DNA of 64,000 nucleotides. It comes from Streptomyces xanthophaeus. GTDB taxonomy: Bacteria; Actinomycetota; Actinomycetes; Streptomycetales; Streptomycetaceae. Below, one piece after another: positions 8,618 through 19,425 of this stretch. The DNA lies in the NCBI RefSeq assembly GCF_000725805.1, contig NZ_JOFT01000023.1, positions 1-64,000 on the forward strand, written 5' to 3'. The notes under the pieces were generated by a model. It worked only from the letters and a program-made list of their open reading frames with translations. It was not told the origin of the DNA and searched no databases. The translations under genes were made by a program, and so were the position numbers. The stretch's first letter is position 1; every line of letters begins with the position of its first letter.

Positions 8618-8785
8618 CTAGGCCGTCTCTTTCGGATCTTGCCGGGTCCGCGCCGCCCGGTGCCGTGCCTCGCCGCACTGCGGGCAACCGAGTACGTCCA
8701 GTACACGGCAGCCCCGGCAGCACGCCGAGGCACGGCACCGGACGACGCGGACCTGACCGACCAGATCCGAAAGAGACGAACCTAG
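8618..8785. mobile_element. Palindromic miniature element (MITE-like) flanked by CTAG
   Basis: The ends read CGTCTCTTTCGGATCT (8624-8639) and its reverse complement (8762-8777). Inside are two more pairs of perfect arms: GGTCCGCG (8645-8652) with 8746-8753, and a 14-bp arm at 8659-8672 with 8726-8739. CTAG flanks both sides (8618-8621, 8782-8785) and could be a target duplication. There is no transposase frame. The structure fits a non-autonomous element moved by an IS5-type transposase; that family assignment is inference. Confidence 0.65.
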
Positions 8786-9351
8786 GGCGTGTCGGGCCGT
8801 TCGTATCGCAGCTCGACCACGCCGTTGCCGAAGGCCCGGGTGCCTTCGAGGCGCAGCGGGGTGCGGGAGTCGGTCAGCGGGAAGAGGGGCTTGCCGCGGC
8901 CGATGAGGACCGGATGGACGTAGATCAGGTACGCGTCCACCAGGTCGTGGCGCAGGAAGGCGGCGGCGAGGTCCGCCCCGCCCAGGCCCAGGTCGCCGCC
9001 GGGAGCCGCCTTGAGGGCGGCGACCTCCTCGGGCACGACGTCGCGGAAGAGGGTGGCGTTGGGGCCGACCCGCTCCAGCGTGCGTGAGTAGACGAACTTG
9101 GGGGTGTCCCGCCAGATGGCCGCGAACTCGGTCATGGGCCCGTCGGCCGTCGGATCCTCGTCGGCGGTCGGCCAGAAGCCCTCCATCAGCTCGTACGCCA
9201 CACGGCCTTCGAGGAAGCCGCCCATCGCACGGGTCACGTCGTTGAAGTGCTGGTGCAGCTCGTCGTCGACCACGTGCCAGTCAATCTGCCGCTCGGGCCC
9301 TTCGATGTAACCGTCGAGGGACACCGACATCATCAGAACGATCTTCCGCAT
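8782..9351 (-). CDS. Dihydrofolate reductase family protein (RibD C-terminal-like)
   Basis: 189 residues starting MRKIVLMMSVSLDGYIEGP, the hallmark N-terminus of RibD_C/DHFR-like reductases, with the NADPH-binding stretch GGDLGLGGADLAAAFLRHDLVDAYLIYVHPV split over residues 120-155. These stand-alone proteins are presumed NAD(P)H reductases; the substrate is not known. The TAG stop lies within the CTAG at the right edge of the miniature element, so the insertion abuts the last codon. It is divergent from the hydratase-like gene, 36 bases away. Confidence 0.88.
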   Translation of the reverse strand: MRKIVLMMSVSLDGYIEGPERQIDWHVVDDELHQHFNDVTRAMGGFLEGRVAYELMEGFWPTADEDPTADGPMTEFAAIWRDTPKFVYSRTLERVGPNATLFRDVVPEEVAALKAAPGGDLGLGGADLAAAFLRHDLVDAYLIYVHPVLIGRGKPLFPLTDSRTPLRLEGTRAFGNGVVELRYERPDTP

Positions 9352-9374
9352 ACCGGTCGACGCTACCGCGCCGA

Positions 9375-9380
9375 CATACT
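9375..9380 (+). promoter_or_regulatory. -10 element for a probable leaderless transcript
   Basis: CATACT stands 7 bases before GTG 9388 and no Shine-Dalgarno sequence is present. This spacing is that of leaderless actinobacterial mRNAs. Confidence 0.4.
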
Positions 9381-9387
9381 GATCGTC

Positions 9388-10452
9388 GTGAAGAGCGAAG
9401 ACGACAGCGCTGAGAACACCGTCCTGTGCGAGATCCGGGGCCGTGCGGGGGTCATCACCCTCAACCGGCCCAGGGCCCTGAACGCCCTCACCCACGCGAT
9501 GGTGCGGCGGATCGACGAGGCCCTCACCGCCTGGGAGCACGACCGCGGCGTACAGCAGGTCCTCGTCCGCGGGGCCGGTGAGCGCGGGCTGTGCGCGGGC
9601 GGTGACATCCGTGCGATCCACGACGACGCGAAGGCCGGCGGCAGCGCCTCGGCGGAGTTCTGGCGCGACGAGTACCGCCTCAACGCGCGGATCGCCCGCT
9701 ATCCCAAGCCGTACGTGGCTCTCATGGACGGCATCGTGATGGGCGGCGGGGTGGGGATCTCGGCCCACGGCAGCGTCCGGATCGTCACCGAACGCTCCCG
9801 CGTCGCCATGCCCGAGACCGGCATCGGCTTCGTCCCCGACGTCGGCGGCACCTACCTGCTCGCCCGGGCGCCCGGTGAACTGGGCACCCACCTGGCCCTG
9901 ACGGGGACCGCGGTCGGGGCGGCGGACGCGCTGCTGTGCGGCCTGGCCGACCACTTCGTACCCTCGGCCGCGCTGGCGGAGCTCACCGATGCCCTGGCCG
10001 CGGCCCCTGCCCACGAGGTGCTGGCGCAGTACGCCACCGGGCCCGGGTCCGGTGAACTCGCCGCCCGGCGGCCCTGGATCGACGCCTGCTACGCGGCGGA
10101 CACCGTCGAGGAGATCGTGGCCCGGCTCCTCGACCACGGCGACCCGGCTGCGAAGGAGGCCGCGGGGACGGTCCTGGCGAAGTCCCCGACCGCGCTCAAG
10201 ATCACCCTCGCCGCGCTGCGCCGGGCCGCGGGCCCGGGGACGCTGGAGGCGGTGCTGGCCCAGGAGTTCCGGGTGTCCTGCCACGCACTGTCCCTGCCGG
10301 ACCTGGTGGAGGGCATCCGGGCCCAGGTCGTCGACAAGGACCGCATCCCGCACTGGTCCCCGCCGTCCCTGGAGGCCGTCACGCAAGCCGAGGTGCGGCG
10401 CTTCTTCGCCCCCCTGCCCGAGGACCACGAACTGACCTTCCCGCAGGCGTAG
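9388..10452 (+). CDS. Enoyl-CoA hydratase/isomerase family, 3-hydroxyisobutyryl-CoA hydrolase-like
   Basis: 354 residues, longer than simple crotonases (about 260) and matching HIBYL-CoA hydrolases. Features are the LNRPRALNALTHAMV strand-helix, the oxyanion segment AGGDIRA (about residue 70), MGGGVGISAHGSVRI, the acidic residue in PETGIGFVPDVGGTY, and the C-terminal extension DKDRIPHWSPPSL found in that subfamily. The expected reaction is hydrolysis of 3-hydroxyisobutyryl-CoA in valine degradation. The start is GTG 9388; an open frame to 9247 runs through the neighbouring reductase and is not used. Confidence 0.88.
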   Translation: MKSEDDSAENTVLCEIRGRAGVITLNRPRALNALTHAMVRRIDEALTAWEHDRGVQQVLVRGAGERGLCAGGDIRAIHDDAKAGGSASAEFWRDEYRLNARIARYPKPYVALMDGIVMGGGVGISAHGSVRIVTERSRVAMPETGIGFVPDVGGTYLLARAPGELGTHLALTGTAVGAADALLCGLADHFVPSAALAELTDALAAAPAHEVLAQYATGPGSGELAARRPWIDACYAADTVEEIVARLLDHGDPAAKEAAGTVLAKSPTALKITLAALRRAAGPGTLEAVLAQEFRVSCHALSLPDLVEGIRAQVVDKDRIPHWSPPSLEAVTQAEVRRFFAPLPEDHELTFPQA

Positions 10453-10479
10453 TCACCCGGGACGGGGGGCGGGGCGGGG

Positions 10480-12750
<2,271 letters not shown>

Positions 12751-12761
12751 CTGCTGCTTCC

Positions 12762-13151
12762 TCACTTGTCTTCGGTGGCGGTGACCCAGTCGACCAGCTG
12801 GATGGTCACGCCGTTCGGGTCGGCGACCTGGAAGAGGCGTTCGCCCCAGGGTTCCTCGCGCAGCTCCATCGTGACGGTGACGCCCTCGGTGCGCAGGCGC
12901 TCGTACTCGCCGGGGAGGTCGGCCACGGTGAAGGCGAGGATCAGCCCGGACGCGTGCTGGTCGCGCAGGCCTTCGGGCAGGACCTCGATGCCGCGCCGCA
13001 GGAAGATCACCTGGGGGCCGTCGGGGTGGGTCAGCGAGGCGAAGCCGTCGGCGGCCATGGTCTCGGCGTAGCCGAAGTGGGCGGCCAGGAAGGCGGCGGA
13101 GGCGGGGACGTCGTCGACGGTCAGGGATATCGCGGTACTGGCGATGTGCAC
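12762..13151 (-). CDS. VOC (glyoxalase/bleomycin-resistance) family protein
   Basis: 129 residues with the paired beta-alpha-beta-beta-beta pattern of the VOC fold (SLTVDDVPASAAFLAAHFGY at the start and LFQVADPNGVTIQLVDW at the end). Members are drug-binding proteins, glyoxalases or dioxygenases. The context, first gene of an operon with the UvrA-like ATPase and divergent from a TetR repressor, favours a drug-sequestering or detoxifying role. GAGGAG lies upstream of the ATG. Confidence 0.88.
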   Translation of the reverse strand: MHIASTAISLTVDDVPASAAFLAAHFGYAETMAADGFASLTHPDGPQVIFLRRGIEVLPEGLRDQHASGLILAFTVADLPGEYERLRTEGVTVTMELREEPWGERLFQVADPNGVTIQLVDWVTATEDK

Positions 13152-13182
13152 GGAACTCCTCGCGGTGGCGGCGTCTCGGGCT

Positions 13183-13212
13183 TACATTATACATAGTACT
13201 CTATACGGTGTA
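13183..13212. promoter_or_regulatory. Putative TetR operator between VOC and TetR genes
   Basis: A 30-bp imperfect palindrome centred on AGTACT (13195-13200) with outer TACA/TGTA arms. It is strikingly AT-rich against its surroundings. On the minus strand it contains TATAAT, a perfect -10 for the VOC/UvrA-like operon, so a bound repressor would block both divergent promoters. Confidence 0.65.
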
Positions 13213-13237
13213 GCTAGTTTCGATGGAAGGGGTCGGC

Positions 13238-14038
13238 ATGGCGAAGGACCGGAGCGGGGCGGGCGATCCCGTCCGCACGCTGGAGCTGCTGTGGCGGGAG
13301 CCGGGGCACGAGGCCGGCCGGACCGGGCGGCGCGGACCGCGCCAGGGCCTCAGCGTGGACGCCGTCGTCCGCGCCGCGACCGGGCTGGCCGACGAGGAGG
13401 GGCTGGCGGCGCTGACCATGCGGGCGCTCGCCCAGCGGCTCGGCGTCACCCCGATGACCCTCTACACCTACGTCCCGGGCAAGGCCGAGCTGCTCGACCT
13501 GATGCTCGACGAGGTGTACCGGTACATGGACCGCCGGGAGGCTCCCGCCGGGGAGTCCTGGCAGGCGAAGGTCACCCGCGTCGCCGACGACAATCGCGAC
13601 CTGGTCGGGCGCCACCCGTGGCTCGCGGACCTGTCCGTCACCCGCCCGCCCCTCGGGCCCGGGGTGATCGCGAAGTACGACTACGAGCTGGCCGCCTTCG
13701 ACGGCATCGGCCTCACCGACCCCGAGATGGACGCCGCCCTCACCCACCTGCTGGGCTTCGTCCACGCCAACGTCCTGGCCGCGGCCGACGCCGCCGACCA
13801 CAACAGCCGCCAGAGCGACGAGGAGTGGTGGGCGGTCAGCGCACCGCTGCTGGAGCAGGCCATGGACCCCGGGCGCTACCCGCTCGGCGTCCGCGTCGGC
13901 AGCGCGGTCGGCGCCTACGACCCCCAGGCGGTCTGGGACTTCGGCCTCCAGTGCATCCTGGACGGCCTGGCCCGCCTGATCGACTCCCGGCACACACTGG
14001 CCGCGTCCGACGTGCCGGACGCACCGGACGCGCCCTGA
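13238..14038 (+). CDS. TetR family transcriptional regulator
   Basis: 266 residues. The helix-turn-helix is GLAALTMRALAQRLGVTPMTLYTYVPGKAELLDLM (about residues 59-93), after a 45-residue Gly/Arg-rich N-terminal extension usual in this subfamily. The C-terminal ligand domain contains the HLLGFVHANVLAAADAADH helix. It most likely represses the divergent VOC-UvrA-like operon and itself. GAAGGGG lies 5 bases before ATG 13238; ATG 13223 is also possible. Confidence 0.9.
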   Translation: MAKDRSGAGDPVRTLELLWREPGHEAGRTGRRGPRQGLSVDAVVRAATGLADEEGLAALTMRALAQRLGVTPMTLYTYVPGKAELLDLMLDEVYRYMDRREAPAGESWQAKVTRVADDNRDLVGRHPWLADLSVTRPPLGPGVIAKYDYELAAFDGIGLTDPEMDAALTHLLGFVHANVLAAADAADHNSRQSDEEWWAVSAPLLEQAMDPGRYPLGVRVGSAVGAYDPQAVWDFGLQCILDGLARLIDSRHTLAASDVPDAPDAP

Positions 14039-14042
14039 CTCC

Positions 14043-14067
14043 AGGGCGGGTCTGTACAACCCGCCCT
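14043..14067 (+). terminator. Hairpin terminator after TetR gene
   Basis: Perfect 9-bp stem AGGGCGGGT/ACCCGCCCT with loop CTGTACA, starting 4 bases past the TetR stop. Confidence 0.8.
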
Positions 14068-14117
14068 CCAGGCCCCAGTGTTGACGGCGTCCCGTCCGCG
14101 ACGTCAGGAGAACGGGC

Positions 14118-15365
14118 TTGCAGCGCCACGATTCCCACGACCCCCACGTGATCGACCCGGCCGGAGGCTGCCCGCACGACCTCAACGCACGGCTGCGCGC
14201 CCGGGGAGCCGTGGCGGAGGTCGTGCTGCCCGGCGGGGTCCCCGGTGCGGTCGTCCTGGGCCACGAGGGCCTGAAGGAGTTCCTGGCCCACCCCGACGTG
14301 GCCAAGGACCCCCGGCACTGCCCGGCCCTGCACGACGGCAGCATCCCCCGGGACTGGCCGCTGCGGGTCTTCACCAACGCCCAGGGGATGCACACCGCCG
14401 ACGAGGCCGAGCACCGCAGGCTCCGCGCGCTGGTCGGCAAGGCCTTCACCGCCCGCCAGGTGGAACGGCTGCGCCCGCGCGTCGAGGAACTGTCCGCCGC
14501 CCTGCTCGACGGCCTCGGCCGGGCCGCGGCCGCGGCCCCCGACGGGGTCGCCGACCTGCGCACCCACTTCGCGCTCCCGCTCCCGATGAGCGTCATCTGC
14601 GAGCTGCTCGGCGTGGACCCCGCACACCGCGGGCGGCTGCACCAGCTGTCCAACACGGTGATCGTCGCGACCGACACCACCCCGGCCGAGAAGACGGCCG
14701 CCGTACGCGAACTGGTCGAGCTCATGGGCACGATCGCCGCCACGCGCCGCGAACACCCCGGCGAGGACCTCACCAGTGCGCTGATCGCCGCCCGCGAGGG
14801 CGACGGCGACCGGCTCAGCGAGGCCGAACTCATCGGCACTCTGCGGCTGATGCTCGTCGCGGGCCACGAGACCGCCCTCAACCTCATCAGCAACGCCGTC
14901 CGCGCCCTGTGCACCCACCGCGACCAGCTCGCCCTCGTCCTCGAAGGGAAGGCCGGCTGGTCGGACGTGGTGGACGAGACCCTGCGCTGGGACGGCCCGG
15001 TCAGCTGGTTCCCCTTCCGCTACCCCACCCGCGACCTGACCGTCGACGGCACCGTCATCCCGCGCGGCACCCCGGTCCTCGCCGGGTACACGGCGGCCGG
15101 GCGCGACGAGTCGGTCCACGGCCCGGACGCGGACCGCTTCGACATCACCCGCCCCACGGCCGCCCGCCACCTGTCCTTCGGCCACGGTGCGCACTACTGC
15201 GTGGGCGCCCCGCTGGCCCGCCTGGAGGCCACCATCGCCCTGGAGCAGCTCTTCACCCGCTTCCCCGACCTCGACCTGGCGGTCCCCGAGGCCGCTCTCC
15301 CGTACCAGCGCAGCTTCATCGGCAACAGCGTCGCGGCCCTGCCGGTGCGTCCCGTACGGAGCTGA
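14118..15365 (+). CDS. Cytochrome P450 (CYP107-like)
   Basis: 415 residues with I-helix LVAGHETALN, K-helix DETLRWDGP and heme loop FGHGAHYCVGAPLARLE. This is the soluble bacterial class that uses a ferredoxin and reductase, neither of which is nearby. The start is an unusual TTG at 14118, 8 bases after AGGAG at 14105-14109. No biosynthetic partner is adjacent: the gene stands between a TetR terminator and a convergent esterase, so its substrate is unknown. Confidence 0.9.
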   Translation: MQRHDSHDPHVIDPAGGCPHDLNARLRARGAVAEVVLPGGVPGAVVLGHEGLKEFLAHPDVAKDPRHCPALHDGSIPRDWPLRVFTNAQGMHTADEAEHRRLRALVGKAFTARQVERLRPRVEELSAALLDGLGRAAAAAPDGVADLRTHFALPLPMSVICELLGVDPAHRGRLHQLSNTVIVATDTTPAEKTAAVRELVELMGTIAATRREHPGEDLTSALIAAREGDGDRLSEAELIGTLRLMLVAGHETALNLISNAVRALCTHRDQLALVLEGKAGWSDVVDETLRWDGPVSWFPFRYPTRDLTVDGTVIPRGTPVLAGYTAAGRDESVHGPDADRFDITRPTAARHLSFGHGAHYCVGAPLARLEATIALEQLFTRFPDLDLAVPEAALPYQRSFIGNSVAALPVRPVRS

Positions 15366-15377
15366 GCGCGGCGGGGG

Positions 15378-16445
15378 TCAGCCCGTGCCCGGCGGGGCGA
15401 TCTCCGCGCTCAGCCAGCCCAGCGCGTCCGGGTACATCCCGATCCAGGTCTGGAAGTTGTGCCCGCCGGCCGGCCGCACCAGCGTCTTCACCCGGACGCC
15501 GGTGCCCGTCGCGGCCGCGGCGAAGTCCGTCAGCTGCTGCGGCGGGCTGTCCTTGTCCTGCGCGGACGTGGCCAGGAACAGCCCGACGTCCGCGTCCTGT
15601 GCGTGCGCCACCAGCCACATCGGGCTGTTGCGCTCGCGCAGGGTCCGGTCCGCCAGGACCTCCGGGTCGCCCGTGAGCGGGTCCGGGTCCAGGGCGGCGC
15701 CCGCCCGGAACACCTTCGGGTACTGCAAGGGCAGTTTCGCCGCGCAGAACCCGCCGGTGGAGATGCCCATCAGCCCCCAGCCCGCGGGGGAGGGCAGCGT
15801 ACGGAAGTTCCGCGCGACGAGTTCCGGCACGTCCTGCGCGAGCCAGTCGGCGACCTTGCGCTGCGGGGTGTTGCTGCAGTCGGTGTTCACCCCGCCCGGA
15901 TTGATCTCCGGGATCACCACGACGAACGGGTGCGCCCCGCCCCGCTGCACCAGCCGCGTCAGCTGCCCGGGCATGTCGCCGAGGTCGATCCACGTCCGCG
16001 GAGAGCCCGGATAGCCGTGCAGCAGGATCAGCACCGGGAACCGGGTCCGCTCCGCGCCCGGGGCGTCGTACTCCGGGGGAGTCCAGACCGTCACCTGGCC
16101 GGCGAGCTTCGAATGGGAGCCGCGGAAGTAGGTGCTCCTGGTGCCGTCCCCGCCCGCGGTGAACCGCGCCCGGCCCACCGGCGGGCCGGTCATCGCCCCG
16201 GCCTGCCGTCCGGCATCGGTGCCCAGCAGGTCGTCCCAGGAGGAGTAGAGCCCGTAGCTGCCGTTGATCCAGGTGGCCACCACGCAGATGGCGGTGAGCT
16301 GGCACAGCCCGATCATCAGCACGCGCGCCGGCCACCGCACCCACGCGGGCCCGGGGACGCGGTTCCACAGGAGCAGCGCGGCGAGCACGGCCAGGACGGT
16401 GACGGCGACGAGGGCGACGAGGAACGACGTACTGGTCAGCTCCAC
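15378..16445 (-). CDS. Membrane-anchored alpha/beta-hydrolase esterase (esterase D/antigen 85-like)
   Basis: 355 residues. Two N-terminal hydrophobic segments (about residues 5-27 and 38-60) anchor it. The extracytoplasmic domain has LHGYPGS, the nucleophile elbow GISTGG and a C-terminal GGHNFQTW with the catalytic His. Related Streptomyces proteins are annotated as putative esterases; the substrate is unknown. It converges on the P450 with 12 bases between the stops. Confidence 0.86.
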   Translation of the reverse strand: MELTSTSFLVALVAVTVLAVLAALLLWNRVPGPAWVRWPARVLMIGLCQLTAICVVATWINGSYGLYSSWDDLLGTDAGRQAGAMTGPPVGRARFTAGGDGTRSTYFRGSHSKLAGQVTVWTPPEYDAPGAERTRFPVLILLHGYPGSPRTWIDLGDMPGQLTRLVQRGGAHPFVVVIPEINPGGVNTDCSNTPQRKVADWLAQDVPELVARNFRTLPSPAGWGLMGISTGGFCAAKLPLQYPKVFRAGAALDPDPLTGDPEVLADRTLRERNSPMWLVAHAQDADVGLFLATSAQDKDSPPQQLTDFAAAATGTGVRVKTLVRPAGGHNFQTWIGMYPDALGWLSAEIAPPGTG

Positions 16446-16616
16446 GGCGTCGGCTCCTGTCGGGACGGGACCATCCGCGCGGGATGTCCGTTTGTTCTGG
16501 TGCTCCCGTCAATGTAGGGCGCGTTCCGCCGCCGGGGGCGGCGGCGGGCTCCGTGTCGGATCAGGGTGCGCTGATCCGCCACGCAGGGTCCGGACGCCCC
16601 TGTCGGGCGCGCAGGG

Positions 16617-17123
16617 TCAGGAGCTGCCCGCCCGGGCCGCCGCGCGGGCCGACGTACGGCGCCGGGTACGGTCGATCATGCGCAGTCCGCGGTCGTCGCC
16701 GAGGGCGCGCAGTGCCTGGAGGGCCTTGGCCTCGCGGCCGCCGCGGATGCCGCCGAGCACCGCGAAGAGCGTGCCGTCACCCTCGGCGACCGCGGCCATC
16801 CCGCCGACCACGTGCCGGCTCTGCATCAGGCAGTAGCCGGGCTGGAGCAGCACCTCGAACCTGGCCCGGTAGCCCAGCGGCCCGTGGGCCCAGCCCTGGC
16901 CGCGCTCCGGGGCGCCCGGCCGGAAGCCGGGGACCATGCGGAACGCCTGGATGGTCGGCACGAGGTGGGGGAGTTCGCCCTCCAGGTCGCTCGCCACGTC
17001 CCACACCTCGTCGAGGGGGGCGTCGATGTACTCCTGCGCGTACATGACGGCGCCCAGTCCGGCAGCCATGATCCGCAGTCGCCGGACGGGGTCGAGTGGG
17101 GCCGTGGGCCAGCCGGTGGTCAT
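16617..17123 (-). CDS. SRPBCC (START/polyketide-cyclase-like) protein, copy 1
   Basis: 168 residues with a single ligand-binding-fold domain (about residues 28-140): YIDAPLDEVWDVASDLEGELPHLVPTI, then YRARFEVLLQPGYCLMQSRHVVGGMAAVAEGDGT. The Arg/Ala-rich tail is basic. It is clearly paralogous to the protein at 20275-20778 (shared LDPxRRL, SDLExELPH, PGxCLMQS and MAAVxEGxGTxFA). Its ATG overlaps the stop of the sigma factor (ATGA), which argues for joint function. The ligand and role are unknown; a ligand-sensing partner of the sigma factor is inference. Confidence 0.85.
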   Translation of the reverse strand: MTTGWPTAPLDPVRRLRIMAAGLGAVMYAQEYIDAPLDEVWDVASDLEGELPHLVPTIQAFRMVPGFRPGAPERGQGWAHGPLGYRARFEVLLQPGYCLMQSRHVVGGMAAVAEGDGTLFAVLGGIRGGREAKALQALRALGDDRGLRMIDRTRRRTSARAAARAGSS

Positions 17124-17692
17124 CGCGTCCACGCCTTCCGAAAGCTGTTGCGGGCGCGGTGGAGTCTGGACTTCACCGTGCCACAGGGAATGTTCAGGAC
17201 CTCGCTCGCCGCCCGTTCGTCCAGGCCTTCGAGCTCGCGCAGGGTCAGGACCGCCCGGTGTTCGGACGACATCCGGCGCAGTACGTCGTGCACGTCGCAG
17301 ACCAGCTCCGCGCTGCGGGAGACGGGTACGTCGTCGAACTCGCCCCACGGGGTCTCCCGTTGGGCGCGCCGGGCGACGCGCACGGCTTCGCGTACGGTGA
17401 TGGTGCGGACCCAGCCGTACAGGGCCGTCGGGTCCTTGAGGCGGGGCAGGCCCTGGAAGACGGCGATCAGGGACTCCTGGACCGCGTCGGCGCTGTCCGT
17501 CAGGGCGATCGGGCGGCACAGCCGGCTGACGTAGGGGGTCAGCAGGGTGAGGAGGTCGTTGACGGCCAGGGCATCGCCCGACTGGGCGGCCCGCACCAGC
17601 CGGGCGGCGGCTTCCCAGGGGTCCGGATCCGGCTCCCACGGCCGTCCGGTGTCCAGCTCGTGCAGCTGGACACGTGCGTCGGCTGTTCTCAT
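17120..17692 (-). CDS. ECF-like sigma factor, copy 1
   Basis: 190 residues. Region 2 is visible as ALAVNDLLTLLTPYVSRLC ... DAVQESLIAVFQGL ... LYGWVRTITVREAVR, and region 4 as LRRMSSEHRAVLTLRELEGLDERAASEVLNIPCGTVKSRLHRAR. It lacks the long C-terminal extension of SigJ/ECF41 types. GGGAGGAG precedes the ATG; an open frame upstream to 17881 has poor codon use. It is paralogous to 19762-20298. No anti-sigma gene follows; instead an SRPBCC protein is coupled by an ATGA overlap. Confidence 0.88.
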   Translation of the reverse strand: MRTADARVQLHELDTGRPWEPDPDPWEAAARLVRAAQSGDALAVNDLLTLLTPYVSRLCRPIALTDSADAVQESLIAVFQGLPRLKDPTALYGWVRTITVREAVRVARRAQRETPWGEFDDVPVSRSAELVCDVHDVLRRMSSEHRAVLTLRELEGLDERAASEVLNIPCGTVKSRLHRARNSFRKAWTR

Positions 17693-17802
17693 GCGCCGTT
17701 CTCCTCCCTCGCAGGGCATCGCACCACCCGCACGCCGGGCGGCGCTCGGTGCACGGTGCTCCATAGGACAGAGGGGCCAAACGGAGCGGATACTCCCGCG
17801 GC

Positions 17803-17810
17803 TGCATATT
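17803..17810 (-). promoter_or_regulatory. AATATGCA motif upstream of sigma copy 1
   Basis: On the minus strand AATATGCA lies 110 bases before the sigma start. The same octamer lies 107 bases before the paralogous sigma gene (19647-19654). It could be part of a shared promoter or operator. Confidence 0.35.
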
Positions 17811-17880
17811 TGCTCGTTCCGGCACTCGTCGATCGGGGGGAGTGTCCCGGGCCCGGACGCCCTCTTCCCTGGTGTCGGCA

Positions 17881-19425
17881 ATGCCTGCTAGCGCTGTGAA
17901 GGGGACGGGGACGTTGGAGAAGGATCTTCATCCCGAGGTACGGACCGGTCAGGGTGTGGTGAAGGGCCGGGTCGAGGACGGGATCGCCGTGTTCCGGGGC
18001 ATCCCCTACGCGCAGCCGCCCTTCGGCGCGCTGCGCTTCGCCGCGCCGGAGCCCGTGCGGCCGTGGGACGGGGTACGGCCCGCGCTGGAGTTCGGGCCCC
18101 CGCCGCCGCAGTACGACCGGATGAGCCCGCAGGCGGCCGACGGCAGCCGGGAGCAGGCTCCGGACTGTCTGACGGTCAACGTGTGGTCCCCGGCGCTCGG
18201 GGCCATCGGGCTCCCGGTGATGGTGTGGTTCCACGGGGGCGCCTACGTGTTCGGGCGGTCGGCGGAACCCGTCTACGACGGGGCGGGCTTGGCCCGCCGG
18301 GACGTCGTGGTGGTCAGCTTCAACTACCGGGTGGGGATGGAGGGTTTCGGGCTGCTGGCCGGGAGCCCGGCCAACCGGGGTCTGCTGGACCAGATCGCCG
18401 CACTGCGCTGGGTGCAGGAGAACATCGCGGCCTTCGGCGGCGAGCCGGACGACGTGACGGTCTTCGGGGAGTCCGCCGGAGCCGGTTCGATCGCGGCGCT
18501 GCTCGCGATGCCCGCGGCAGCGGGGCTGTTCCACCAGGCGGTGGCGCAGAGCGTGCCCGGTTCGTACTTCACTCCGCGGCTGGCGGCGGACATCGCCGGC
18601 GCCGTCGCCGCGCGGGTGGGTGCCGTCGCCACTGCCGAGGCCCTGCGTGACGGGGATCCGCACCTCCTCGTACGGGCCGCGGACGCGGTGTTCGCGACGA
18701 TGCCCGAGCGGGCCGGGCAGTGGGGCACCGTGGCGCACACCGAGACCCTGTGCTCTCCCGTGGTCGACGGGGAGTCGCTGCCGTGCACGCCGTGGGAGGC
18801 CGTCGCGGGGGGAGCGGCGCGCGAGCTTGCTCTGATGCTCGGTCACAACCGGCAGGAGTACCGGCTGTTCATGGCCAAGCGCGGCGAGTTCGGGTCCGTG
18901 ACCGAGGAGCGGGCCTCGGCCGCCCTGCGGGTGTTCGGGCCGGGCGGGGACGGCGAGCGGGCCTACCGTGCGGCGTACCCGGAGGCGGACGCGGAGCAGC
19001 TCTACGAGACGGTCATGTCGGACTGGCTGTGCCGGGTGCCGACGCTGCAGCTGCTCGAAGCCCAGGTGGCCGCGGGCGGTGTGGCGTACGCCTACGAACT
19101 GCGCTGGCCCGCCCCGGTGTCAGCGGGGAGGCTGGGCTCCTGCCACGGTCTGGACGTGCCGCTGGTGTTCGGGACCCTGGACGCCCCGCTGGCCCGGCAG
19201 ATGCTCGGGGAGACTGCACCGCCGGAGGCGGCCGCCCTGTCGGAGCGGATGCAGTCGGCGTGGGCCCGGTTCGCCGCCTCCGGGGATCCCGGCTGGCCCG
19301 GATACCGCTTCGCGGGACGGCTCTCGAAGGTGTTCGACTGCGAAGACGGGCTGCTGGGCGACCCGTTGGCGGCGTCCCGCAAGGCGTGGGAGCAGCACCC
19401 TTTCAGCACCTTGGGGGCGCGGTAG
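17881..19425 (+). CDS. Type B carboxylesterase (para-nitrobenzyl esterase-like)
   Basis: 514 residues from ATG 17881. Diagnostic segments are FRGIPYAQPPFGALRF near the start, the oxyanion FHGGAYVFG, the nucleophile FGESAGAGS, LMLGHNRQEYRLF and a His in SCHGLDVPLVFG. No signal peptide is seen, so it is probably cytoplasmic. The start is uncertain: GTG 17842, GTG 17896 and TTG 17914 are in frame, and AAGGGG before TTG 17914 is the best ribosome site. It lies between the two sigma/SRPBCC pairs and may be a target of one of them. Confidence 0.88.
   Translation: MPASAVKGTGTLEKDLHPEVRTGQGVVKGRVEDGIAVFRGIPYAQPPFGALRFAAPEPVRPWDGVRPALEFGPPPPQYDRMSPQAADGSREQAPDCLTVNVWSPALGAIGLPVMVWFHGGAYVFGRSAEPVYDGAGLARRDVVVVSFNYRVGMEGFGLLAGSPANRGLLDQIAALRWVQENIAAFGGEPDDVTVFGESAGAGSIAALLAMPAAAGLFHQAVAQSVPGSYFTPRLAADIAGAVAARVGAVATAEALRDGDPHLLVRAADAVFATMPERAGQWGTVAHTETLCSPVVDGESLPCTPWEAVAGGAARELALMLGHNRQEYRLFMAKRGEFGSVTEERASAALRVFGPGGDGERAYRAAYPEADAEQLYETVMSDWLCRVPTLQLLEAQVAAGGVAYAYELRWPAPVSAGRLGSCHGLDVPLVFGTLDAPLARQMLGETAPPEAAALSERMQSAWARFAASGDPGWPGYRFAGRLSKVFDCEDGLLGDPLAASRKAWEQHPFSTLGAR

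Noticed and set aside
8618..8785. Small RNA gene
   Set aside because: The fold is explained by terminal and internal inverted repeats with flanking CTAG; no promoter is visible.
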